Shown: in pieces, positions 34,852 through 45,187 of the stretch | How positions within the stretch are numbered: position 1 is the stretch's first letter | Layout of the letters: every line of letters begins with the position of its first letter | NCBI RefSeq assembly: GCF_003473485.1 | Contig: NC_053042.1 | Coordinates: 52,291,762-52,355,761 of the forward strand | Length of the DNA stretch: 64,000 bases | Origin: Medicago truncatula | Lineage: Eukaryota > Streptophyta > Magnoliopsida > Fabales > Fabaceae | Direction: 5' to 3' | The notes under the pieces: model-generated | What the model saw: the letters and a program-made list of their open reading frames with translations, nothing else | Database searches by the model: none | Told to the model about the DNA's origin: nothing | Made by a program: the position numbers and the translations under genes

Positions 34852-36182
34852 GGTTAATATGTCTTTACCCCTGTAATTTGATCGAGTTTCGGTTTACCCC
34901 CTATAAAAATAAAAGTTTAGATTCCAACCCTATAATATAAAGATTCTTCAAAAAACACCCCTATAATATTAAGATTCTCCACAAAATACCTCTGACCCCA
35001 TCCAGACGCTGATGTGGCACGCCACTGTGTAATTATTTTAATTTTAATTTTTTTTAAAACCTGACACACTGACTGTATAATTTTTTTTTTTAAAGGGTAC
35101 ACGTGGCATTTGTGATTTTAAAAAAAAAACATAAAAAATTAAATAAATTCTGGAAAAATTAATAAAAATGAAAAATATTCTGAAAATAAAAAAAAATAAC
35201 AAAAAAGTTAATTAAAATAAAAAATATGATTAAACAAATTAAAAAATTCTGGAAAATTTAATAAAATAAAAAATGATCTGAAAATTTTAATAAAAATGAA
35301 AAAGAATCTGGTAAAATGAAAAAAATTTGGAAAAATTAATAAAAATTTAAAAAGTTCTAGAAAATTTTAAAAAATAATAAAAAAAATCTGGAAAAAGTTA
35401 AAAATATGAGAAAAATATATATATTTCAAAAAATTTATATTTATGGAAAATTCAGGAACTTAATATATTTCGAAATTCATGAATATAATAAGAAAATACA
35501 TTTTATTTGTTTTAAAAAAAAGTTCAGATTTTTCTTTCAAAATTAAAAAGTTTGTTTTTTTTATTTTTTATACAAAAAATAAAAATATTGGAAAATATTT
35601 TAATAATTAAAAAAACATAACATTAGATCACGAAAAATAGAATTAAGGGCTTGTTATTCAATAGTATATAACATGACTTATATATCGGTATCAATCAAAA
35701 TTCATTGTATCTTGTTATTCATCTACATTATATTTTCGAATAAATAAAATTCTAGAAATAAATTTTCATAATCAAAATAACTATATAATATTATATTTTC
35801 AATTTTTTTATAATTTTAATTTAATCCAGAATTTTTTATTTTTTTTTAACTTTTTCCATATTTTTTTTTTCGTGATTTTTTTCTTAAATTTTCTAGATTT
35901 TTTAATTTTTTCAGATTTTTTTTCATTATTTTTTATTTTTAATAATTTTTCCAGAATTTATTATTTATAAAATAATAATAATACAGTCATCAGGCCACAT
36001 AATCAGATATGCACAGTTAGCATGCCACATCAGCTCGCCACGTTAGCAATTTTGTACAGTCACATAAGTCAGGGGCTAAAATCAAAGAATCTTATTTTAC
36101 AGGGTTGGAATCTAAACTTTTTTTTTTTACAGGGGGTAAACCGGAACTCGCCTAAATTACAGGGGGTAAATACATATTAACC
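34852..36182. mobile_element. 1.33-kb fold-back element, very AT-rich core
   Basis: Ends GGTTAATATGTCTTTACCCC and GGGGTAAATACATATTAACC. The inverted homology continues inward through TTTACCCCCT, AGATTCCAACCCTATAA and GATGTGGCA motifs for about 150 bp. The core (35100-35960) is near-pure A/T with recurring CTGGAAAA-TTAATAAAA-type units on the left and their complement on the right. T-rich flanks hide the duplication. Probably MULE-type or foldback. Confidence 0.7.
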
Positions 36183-36404
36183 CTTTTTTTTTTTTTATGA
36201 ACATGAGATTAAAATATTAGTTTTACTTAATTTAGAGCTTTGAGAAAGACTGATTAAAAAAAAATGAATGATATAAATGGAAAATGATCGGTGGGACTGG
36301 GAACCCAAAACCTTTGTTGAGACTTTCGATTTTAAAAGAGACGAGATAGAGAGAGTATTGTGATAAATGTATATGTTATTGATGTAATAGAAAGATAAAT
36401 AAAG
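36183..36404. other. Intergenic, nothing recognised
   Basis: Short AT-rich spacer. Confidence 0.4.
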
Positions 36405-36549
36405 ATATCTCCGTGAGCTTAGTTTAGCTGGTAGAGATATTGCATATTATATGCAGGGCCGGAGTTCGAACTTCGGATACTCCACTTTACCACAATTAAA
36501 TTGTGTGAGCTCTAGCCACTAGGCTACTTGACCCAAAAAAAAAAAAAAG
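36405..36549 (+). repeat. tRNA-derived SINE
   Basis: TCCGTGAGCTTAGTTTAGCT (box A side), GGAGTTCGAACTTCGGA (box B), TAGCCACTAGGCTACTTGAC and an A tail. Same family as 31319. An imperfect AGATAAA-type duplication flanks it. Confidence 0.85.
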
Positions 36550-36710
36550 ATAAAATCAAATACAAGATGGAAATCCACTTAGGCTGGCTTGGGACATCGT
36601 GTTTTTCACATGGTCGCGGATTCAACTATAGTACTCATTAATAATTTTGGTGGGCTAGTTTGAATTTTTTTTAATTCATTGTACTATATAAATATCGAGT
36701 TGAAAATAAA

Positions 36711-36717
<7 letters not shown>

Positions 36718-36791
<74 letters not shown>
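36718..36791. repeat. (TA)n microsatellite
   Basis: About 35 TA units. A shorter tract resumes at 37591-37616, so the next element is inserted in, or recombined at, this repeat. Confidence 0.95.
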
Positions 36792-36794
<3 letters not shown>

Positions 36795-37590
36795 ATAGGA
36801 TCAAATGACACCATGGTGTCAAAATTAGTTTGACACCAAATCTTATCCATTCATTTCATTTAATCCAAAGACTTAAAACTATCACCAACTTAATTAACAT
36901 ACATCAAATACTCCCTATCAACTAATTAAGAAACATATCTATCATCATTAATTCATAATCAATTAATACCTTCTTGTTTTTAGTAGATTCAACCCTTTTT
37001 ATTTTCCCCTAATTTTTTTCTTTTGGCCATAAGCACAAACTCAAACTTTATAATTTTTATAAAATCATGATAAATCTTAATTCAGTTAAACATGAGACAC
37101 AACGAGTCCTCTAAAAAAAAATTAGACCTATGAGTGACAAAATAATATAATTAGCATGAACAATTCAAGAATCATTTGTCGAGCTTATTGGTTTTTTTTT
37201 AATAAAATTTAATTAATTATTAAAAAAATATGAGTATATGAGATAAAGACAAAGAAATATCATTGATGGTGATGATGACTCAAACAACCATAGGTATTCA
37301 TTTTATAAAAAAGTTTAGAAAATAAGTTTGAGTATGATTATAGAAATCTGGGAAAATTTATAAATTTGGGGAAATAAAAAAGAGGAACAAATAAATTTGG
37401 GGAAATAAAAATGGAATGTTTGATTATAAATTAATGATGATAGATATTTTTCTTAAATAGGTGATAGAGAGTATTTGGTGTATATTAATTAATTTGGTGA
37501 TAGTTTTAAGTCTTTGGATTAAATAAAATGAAGGGATGAGATTTGGTGTCAAACTAATTTTGACACCATGGTGTCATTTGATCCTAACCC
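36792..37590. mobile_element. 799-bp long-TIR element inside a TA repeat
   Basis: Starts GGGATAGGATCAAATGACAC and ends in the complement. The inverted arms extend about 160-200 bp (TTAATCCAAAGACTTAAAAC, CACCAACTTAATTAAC, both mirrored at the right). Each arm contains the palindrome GACACCATGGTGTC. TATATATATA on both sides is the likely target. No protein. Confidence 0.8.
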
Positions 37591-37616
37591 TATATATATA
37601 TATATATATATATATT

Positions 37617-38507
37617 AAGAAGTACTCATATATATTGTCAAAAAAAGAAACACTTTTGTATTTTTACCATTTCATTCATATACTTAATTTTTTAATTTTT
37701 TTTTTGGTAGTTTATCTTAGGAGAAAACTTTGGTATATTCTTAGGTGCTTTTCGTATGCTTCTTAACTAAAAATATCATGATTTCCTCAAATCCATAATT
37801 TTCTCAAAGTTTGTTATATCTAAAAAATATGTATTTTTAGTTAAGAACCTACGAAAAGCACCTAAAAAATTGCCCCTAAATTTTCTCGTAATACTCCCTA
37901 TCTCCCGGAGGCCAAAGCTAAGCCAATGAGCCTAGGATTTTAAGCCTCTGAAAATTTTATCACGTTCCTCAACAACTACACCTTAATCACTACATTTTGT
38001 GTGAAGTGTGAATTATGCCTTTATATTTAAACTATAATCCATCACTTTTTCACATTTTTTTTCAAAGTATTTCAGAGAACAAAAGAGAATAAATTTCAAA
38101 TACAAATCAGAAAACTTTTAGTTTTTCGGCGTTTGTTTATTTTCAAAAACTTCTAAAAACATGGCAACATGTAAAAAAAAAAAGTTGTCTATTACCCTTT
38201 ACTAATATGGAGCCCGTGCCGAGGATGAATAAAGAAATAAATCACTATTAAAAAAATAATTTAGTTTTGGAGGTTTTTTTTTTTGAAGAAGAATTTAGTT
38301 TTGGAGGTTAATCTTCATGTATTGATGGTATAAATTATTTTACATTCAGTTAAATCATGTTAATTTTTTTTTTTTTGATATTTTAGGAACTAACTTAAAA
38401 AAGTGGTATCATGGTATAATTTGGTCGGACATATGTGTAAAAGATTTTTCTAGTATTAATATATACAAATTAAATCTTTGACTTTATGTTATAGCTTGAC
38501 CAAACGT
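37617..38507. other. Intergenic; small inverted repeat
   Basis: TTAGGTGCTTTTCGTA at 37741 is mirrored by ACGAAAAGCACCTAA at about 37850, probably a small MITE of about 130 bp. No gene. Confidence 0.4.
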
Positions 38508-39355
38508 CAGAGTCAGCCCTAGGCACAGGCCGGGGGTGTGATGGCCTAAGGCCCTTGTTAGTAGGGGCTCGATTTTTTTTTATGGAGGGGGTGTATATAG
38601 ATATATTTTGTTTATGGGGGTATATAATAAACTTCACATAAAAGCTCCAAATATTGACATGATGAAAAGTTGGGCTGAAGTCTGTTAATATTTTTTGCCT
38701 TTTAATACGATTTGCTATATGTACCACCGCATAACAAATATTTCTATATACACCCTTCCTATAATTTGTTTTTGGTTTTTCCTAATAATGTTCCAAAAAA
38801 ATTATTATCGAAGAAATTTGTGATATTATTTGGGCCCTTAGTTTATAATAATGTGCCTCACTGATATTAAAAATATTGGTGATATTTATTATCCAATAAA
38901 TTGGGATAATTTTCAAAACAAAACAAATTATATTTAGTATCTATGGTTCCTCTAAAAATTCTAACACTAATTTTATATCATGTATTATTGTTGTTATGAG
39001 TTTAACATTGAAGAATTTTGCATCTAAATGTTTAAAATTTAATTAATTGCGTGTTGATATACTTTTACTTTTTTGGTGTTATTATTCTTAGGTGCTAAAA
39101 TTTAGTCTATTTCGCATAATCTATTATATTGTTCTATACTTCTACGATATTTTATTTTGTGTTGGTGTATATAGATTATTTGATTTATTTTCAGATGTTG
39201 CTTAAAACAACATTTACTTGATAGTGGAAAGCGGAAAAAAAACTGAAGAGCTAATAAAATCACAATAATGAGCTAACAAATTTTATGATGTATCATTTAA
39301 GGGGCATTTTTCTCATATTATGCCTAAGGGTCCTAAAACTCTAGGAATGACCCTG
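38508..39355. mobile_element. 848-bp non-autonomous hAT element
   Basis: Ends CAGAGTCAGCCCTAGG and (complement) CAGGGTCATTCCTAGA. Perfect 8-bp duplication CCAAACGT (38500-38507 and 39356-39363). Internal GGCCTAAGGCCC. No transposase remains. Confidence 0.88.
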
Positions 39356-39405
39356 CCAAACGTACTGCTAATCATGAGAATAAAATGCATCGATAAAATT
39401 TTATA

Positions 39406-39500
39406 TAATTTTTTTTTGTGGTGGCCGGAGTTTGAACCCCGGACCTTGCATATTATTATGCATTGTCCATACAAACTGAGTTAAGCTCACGAAGATAAAT
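39406..39500 (-). repeat. Short SINE, minus strand
   Basis: TTTTTTTTGTGGTGGCCGGA, GTTTGAACCCCGGACC, then AACTGAGTTAAGCTCACG. A duplication like ATAAA(A)TTTTATATAATTT lies on both sides. Confidence 0.75.
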
Positions 39501-40547
39501 TTTATATAATTTGATACTATGATGCATAACTCTATATTTTTATAAAAATATAAAAAGTAATGAAATAAATAAAAGGATCACGGTTCATTATTACAGTCAT
39601 TTTAGTCACAATGTGACGAACTCAACTTTAAATCCCGTCCTAAGATAGGTAAACTATTTTTCTCCTATTTACTTAAAGAATATTGATCTTTTTAAATAAA
39701 AAGATGTTGATTATATTAATTGTATTAAAAAAGTTTATTCATAAGTATTCATCCCGGTGTATAAGGTTTTACTTATACTAACATTGCTAATTTTCAAATA
39801 AAAAGATGTTAATATTTTATTTTTACTAAAATATCAATTCATAGTAATTAAGATGATAGTGTTACTTCATATAAAAGGTTCAAGATTATTTTATAAAGTA
39901 GTAATTACAAATGGGGGTTGAGTCTAGTTGATTGGTGGAAAAACATATGATAATTTAAACCTTTCACGCTTCCAAACCTTTCATGCTTCTTAGTGTCTAA
40001 TTGGTTCAATAGAGATTTTAATGGAGGAAAGGGAGGAGATGAGAGATGTTTTAATTAAATATATGTTTGATTTAAAAGAGGGGAGATGAAGGAAGGGAAG
40101 GAGGTGGGAGATGAATCAAAACTTGGAATTTGATTTTGCTCCTATTTCAAAAAAGACAGTTGCTACTTATTATGAAATCTTCCGATTCAAAACTTTGAGA
40201 ACAACAAATAGATCAACCTAGTTTGGCAAGACAATGAACTAAAATGTGTTGTTATGTCTTCAATTGTCTCTATTTATTCCAATTTTGAGCAAGTTTTAGG
40301 ACAATTTGTATGGACAAAAAGATTTTCTGATAAACTAATTTAGCTACCCCTTATCAAGAAAGTTTTTTTTGAAATCAAGAGATATTTTAATTGTTGGTTT
40401 AATCTTCTTATTTCTAAACAAAACTTTGTTGCCCTAATTTTAACCTAATATTTTAGAAACTTTTCCCTCCTTCAAAACCTAACCATATTTCCTAATTCCC
40501 CTCCTCCAAACCCTAACCATGATTTCCTAACTTCACTCCTCCTAAAA
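39501..40547. other. Intergenic upstream of the B3-like gene
   Basis: Purine-rich block at 40020-40110 (GGAGGAAAGGGAGGAGATGA). No gene. CCTCCTCCAAACCCTAACCA motifs begin at about 40500 and lead into the tandem duplication. Confidence 0.4.
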
Positions 40548-40815
40548 CCTATCTAATTGATTTTCATAAACCATATCTCCTAACTCCCCTCCTCCAAACC
40601 CTCACCAATATATTTTAATCCTTTCTCCTAAACCGAAATCTCTTTTTAAAACCATACCTTTCTCTTAAACCGAAATTTCTAGCTATCTAATTGATTTCCA
40701 TAAACCATATTTCCAAACTCCCCTCCTCCAAACCCTCACCAATATATTTTAATCCTTTCTCTTAAACCGAAATCTCTTTTTAAAACCATACCTTTCTCTT
40801 AAACCGAAATTTCTT
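40548..40815. repeat. 134-bp tandem duplication in a probable leader
   Basis: CTATCTAATTGATT(T/C)TCATAAACC... through CTTAAACCGAAATTTCT is present twice head to tail (40548-40681, 40682-40815), with a diverged third piece upstream. It ends only 7 bp before the ATG at 40823. Confidence 0.85.
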
Positions 40816-40822
40816 AATCAAC

Positions 40823-41592
40823 ATGGCTTCCATACCTTTCAATCCCTTTCAATCTTTTGTAGGTCCGTTGGTGAAAAACCCTCTTTCCGATCTTGACAAA
40901 GCAATCAACAAGCTCAGACTGAAATACAGATCATATATCGTTGAATATGACATTGATGTTGTATGTGTTTTTTGCGAAATATACCTATTCTTAATTATTT
41001 GCATTCTATTTTATCAACGTTTGTGATGTTTTTGTTTGTTATTTTTTAGGGTGCAGTATGCTTGCCAAACATGTTTGGCGGTGATTTCGGAGATCAAATT
41101 GGACGCTATGCAATATTGACTGATCCTAAGTCCAACAAGTTTGAAGTATTGGTCGACAGAGTAAACGGAGCATTTTTTCTCACAAAGGGATGGAAAGCGA
41201 TTCGTGACTTTTACGGAATCGATCTTGGTGCCTGGATTACCTTGGTTTTTGTGGGTGACGGACAATTTGATATACAGTTGACTTTTATTCCTTTTCCGTT
41301 TAGTTGATATAAGTTACATGGATTTCTAATTTTGCAGATTCTACTTTACACCGGCAATGTTCCGCAGATGCTTGATACACTCTTAACAACTGTGAATATT
41401 ATCGATGATTGCGGTAACAGATGGGTTTGTGAGCTAACTTTTGCAACTTTTCCTTATGAACACTTCAAGATAGGACGGTGTTGGAATAGGTTTGTGGAAG
41501 CTCGCAGGCTCCGTGAAGGTGTGAAGATCAGAGGGGGTGCTCCGATGGTTGGGTCACATGATACCATCTACCTTGATGTTATTTACAATTAG
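40823..41592 (+). CDS. Small protein with B3-like segments, three exons
   Basis: Exon 1 40823-40960 (MASIPFNPFQSF..., ending YDIDV) uses donor GTATGT. Exon 2 begins at 41050 after TTTTTTAG. The only in-frame GT-AG solution I find ends exon 2 at 41250, with exon 3 at 41338-41592, giving about 197 residues. Two segments look like the core of plant B3 DNA-binding folds: FEVLVDRV...FFLTKGWKAIRDFYGIDLG and WVCELTF...FKIGRCWNRFVEARRLREG, each with the F.(L/I)..GW..F...L..G pattern. A role in DNA binding is only inferred. If the exon-2 frame is instead read past 41250 it gives VGDGQFDIQ, more B3-like but then out of frame, so the copy could be slightly damaged. It lies 1.8 kb upstream of a Helitron helicase remnant and may be inside that element. 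Confidence 0.55.
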
Positions 41593-41964
41593 TCCATGTT
41601 TAGATAAATTGTGCAACACCTTTCCACTTTGAATTTTAAGTTTTAGTTTCTTAGAGTTTTAGAACCATCTATTTTTTTGTCTTTGAATTTAGCAAATGTC
41701 CCTTGAATTTCATAAATAATTTAGCCTTGCTTGCTTTGGTTTTTGATTTATATATTTGTGTTTGTGCTGCTCAAACAATTTAGTAACGTGAATTTTGATA
41801 ACAAGGGAAACTTATATGTGTGTGTATGTTTTTGTGTTGCTAAATCAATTTAGTAGCATAGCTGTGTTACAGAAGCATTTTAGTAGCATAGCTTTTAGTA
41901 ACATTATTAGTAACAATTACTACCTTTTGGTGACACTTTTAGTAACATTATTACTAACAATTAC
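41593..41964. other. 3' flank with short repeats
   Basis: Repeats of TTTAGTAGCATAGCT and TTTTAGTAACATTATTA(C/G)TAACAATTACTA. No gene. Confidence 0.5.
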
Positions 41965-42892
41965 TAATCCTAATCTCTAAAATATGTTTTGGGTGGAAAC
42001 AAACTAAAATCCTAATTTCTCTCATTCAAGTAACTAAGAGATTTCATCAACATCTCTAAATTAACTTTTTGGTGCAAACAAATTAAAATCCTTATTTCTC
42101 TCATCCAAATAATTAGGGGATTTCATCCACATCTCTAAAATATGTTTTGGGTGGAAACAAACTAAAAATCCTAATTCATCTCATTCAAGTAACTACTAAA
42201 GATTTCATCCACATCTCTAAAATATGTTTTGGGTGGAAACAAACTAAAATCCTAATCCTAATTTCTCTCATTCAAGTAACTAAGAGATTTCATCCACATC
42301 TCTAAAGTAACTTTTTGGTGCAAACAAACTAAAATCCTTATTTCTCTCATTCAAATAATTAGGGGATTTCATCCACATCTCTAAAATATGTTTTGGGTGG
42401 AAACAAATTAAAAATCCTAATTCGTCTCATTCAAGTAACTACTAAAGATTTCATCCACATCTTTAAAATATGTTTTGGGTGGAAACAAACTAAAATCCTA
42501 ATCCTAATTTCTCTCATTAAAGTAACTAAGAGATTTCATCCACATCTCTAAACTAACTTTTTGGTGGAAACAAACTAAAATCCTTATTTCTCTCATTCAA
42601 ATAAGTAGGGGATTTCATCCACATCTCTAAAATATGTTTTGGGTGGAAAACAAACTAAAAATCCTAATTCTTCTCAATCAAGTAACTAAGAGATTTCATC
42701 CACGTACATCTCTAAAGTAACTTTTTGGTGGAAACAAACTAAAATCCTTATTTCTCTCATTCAAATAAGTAGGGGATTTCATCCCCATCTCTAAAATATG
42801 TTTTGGGTGGAAACAAACTAAAAATCCTAATTCCTCTCATTCAAGTAACTACTACACATTTCATCCACATCTCTAAAATATGTTTTGGCGAG
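41965..42892. repeat. Minisatellite, ~80-bp monomers in a three-monomer order
   Basis: About 11-12 monomers share ATTTCATCCACATCTCTAAA and GGTGGAAACAAACTAAAA. One type has AATATGTTTTGGG and TAAGAGATTTC, another AACTTTTTGGTG and TAGGGGATTTC, a third AATATGTTTTGGG and CTACTAAAGATTTC. They follow each other in that order, giving a higher-order period near 240-246 bp repeated about four times, with the last cycle lossy. Confidence 0.9.
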
Positions 42893-43389
42893 TCAACTAT
42901 GGTAATTCTTAAGTCAAAAAAAATGTCCCATCAAAAATATTAATTTCATTTTATTCATATTAATCTTTATCCAAAAATGTTGGGCATAATTTTATTCCAC
43001 TTCAACTACATCCCTTTGTTCTGCGCCCCCTCCCTATTTACATGCCAATTCTTAAGTAAAACAAAGTGCCCCATCAACATTATTAATTTCATTTTATTCA
43101 TATTAATCTTTATCCTAAAATGCTGGCCACTTCCTAATTTTGTTCCACTATTTTGTGCTTATCCTGATAACTAATACTCTTTATTGCTCAACCGACATAT
43201 CCTACTAACACGTATTGCACCTTTTTCCTATAAATATATCATAATCTATTAGCCAAACCATCTCAATCTAAATAAGCATCCTCTTTCTTGGAAAGGAAAA
43301 AACAAGCCAATGATGTCTTCCAAATACACTCCAATCTCAGCTGTTTCTGGAGGAAGAAAGAATCTCAAGATGTGTGTGCGAGTTGCTCA
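42893..43389. other. Spacer with a ~170-bp direct repeat
   Basis: ATTCTTAAGT(C/A)AAA...CCATCAA...TTTCATTTTATTCATATTAA occurs at about 42904 and 43048. TATAAATATATC lies at about 43231. No gene. Confidence 0.5.
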
Positions 43390-44031
43390 CATTTGGCGCC
43401 AAAGAATACCATTGTTGAACAGGTTAATGATTATGTGTTAGACTTGATTCATGGTGAAGAAAAAATCTATTTAAGTTACGATACACCTTATCATAAAAAC
43501 ATAGATGGTGACGCAGTAGATGACATCCACACTCCTGAATTCCTCAACACCATTGTGGTGTCTGGATTGCCAAATCATCGGTTGCGACTGAAAGTAGGAG
43601 CACGTGTCATGTTACTTAGGAACATGGATCAAAGTTTGGGCTTATGTAACGGTACGAGATTGATCATTACAAAGATGGGAAAATTTGTGCTCGAAGGACG
43701 GATAATATATGGTTCAAATATCGGTGAGAAGGTGTTTATTTCAAGGTTATCGCTAACACCATCTGATAATAGAATTCCTTTCAAATTTAAACGAAGGCAG
43801 TTTCCGATATCTGTCTCATTTGCAATGACTATTAACAAGAGTCAGGGTCAGTCGCTAGAACATGTTGGTGTCTACCTACTGTCTCCTATTTTTTCACATG
43901 GACAGTTGTACGTCGCAATATCACAGGTTACTTTGAGGGCTGGTTTAAAAATATTGATTAATGACGACGACAGCGATGATACCGATGTTGCATCAAATGT
44001 GGTCTATAGAGAAGTTTTCCGTAATGTGTAG
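43390..44031 (+). mobile_element. Helitron PIF1-type helicase, C-terminal fragment
   Basis: The reading frame gives NTIVEQVNDYVLDLI, VGARVMLLRNMDQSLGLCNG and then FAMTINKSQGQSLEHVGVYL plus HGQLYVAISQVT, the closing helicase motifs of the PIF1-like domain of plant Helitron Rep/helicase proteins. The upstream helicase motifs (Walker A and B) and the Rep domain are absent. The frame opens at 43288 without an ATG, so this is a truncated remnant ending at its natural stop at 44031. A Helitron 3' end lies 260 bp further on. Confidence 0.88.
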
Positions 44032-44267
44032 GACTTTTTGTGTACTATTCATTTTCTTACTTATTGAAACTATTTGCATGTCAACGAACTTCAATTTCCC
44101 TTTCAAAATTATATGTTATTTTAAAGTAACAGGAACTACATACTAGAATTATGGAACAATAACAAAGTCTTTGGTATTGACATTTTGCTTTCATTCACGA
44201 CAATTTTTAGATTCACGCGAACTACAGTGTCTTATTTTATAGTGAATATTATCTTTTTTAAATGACA

Positions 44268-44295
44268 CGTGCGTTAGCACGGGTCAATGGTCTAG
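44268..44295 (+). mobile_element. Helitron 3' terminus
   Basis: A stem-loop CGTGC-GTTA-GCACG (44268-44281) is followed after 10 nt by CTAG (44292-44295) and then T, as expected for Helitron 3' ends (hairpin plus CTRR, inserted between A and T). The 5' TC end was not located. Confidence 0.75.
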
Positions 44296-45187
44296 TAGTA
44301 GTTAATACTATCATTTTTGTTATTAAGTTCTTGAATGGGATTTCATCTTATCATTGGATAAGATAATTAAGGAACTTGCAGATCTTGAATTACCAACCAA
44401 CAATCTTCTATCGATAATCTGTGACAGGAAAAAAATCAAAATAAATTGGTGTTGGTGTATTGTTAAATCATAGATGGCATAGATATGTTAGATTTGGATA
44501 TTACTAGTCTATAAGTATTAAGAATATGTTTGGTTTGCAGAAGAATGTTTAAGGAAAGAAAGTGAAAGGAATGAAAGTATAAGGGAAGAATGATAGTAGA
44601 AACTAGAAAGTGAGAAGATATTTTTGATTGTTTGGTATAAGAGAAAGTGAATAAAAAGTGGAAGGAAAGAATGATGTGTACATTTGTAAAAGGACAAGTA
44701 CATCCTTGAAAAGTTTAATAAAATATTCTCACTTCAATCAGATCCATCTAAGTAATTTGGGAGAAACGAAATCCATTGTTCTTCAACCTCACGTTGTTTC
44801 CATGGCAACAAATCACAAAGAAAAATCATAACCAAAAAAAGTTGGATCAATAAGGTACAATCCAAGTAACAATAACTCATTAAATATCCTTGGAAAGACA
44901 TAAAATAACGATTACAAAAAGCACCAACATAAATAGGGTAATAGGGTGGCACTGGCACAACCATAAAATGTAACATTAAAGGACGACAATACAACATGAC
45001 CATAACTTAAAAGGTTAATGAAACAAGTGAAATAATATAACATAAAACACCAATTCAGAATCGTTGTTTTAGAAGTTCACGAGTCAAGTGGATTTCAAGA
45101 TTTCAATATAGATTTTATTTTTATTTTTTTAAATAAAAAATATCCAATTTGAAATCCGAATCATTGGGCAATCTTGGTTCTACTTTA
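44296..45187. other. Intergenic, no gene seen
   Basis: A purine-rich plus-strand stretch at 44530-44700 (GAAAGTGAAAGGAATGAAAG). The right end is the 3' flank of the UGT at 45188. Confidence 0.4.

Noticed and set aside
41965-42892. CRISPR-like array
   Set aside because: Monomers are contiguous and all similar with no unique spacers; it is a plant minisatellite.
43288-43389. Start of a complete helicase gene
   Set aside because: No ATG, and the first ~35 codons do not resemble the helicase. The fragment is open at its 5' side.
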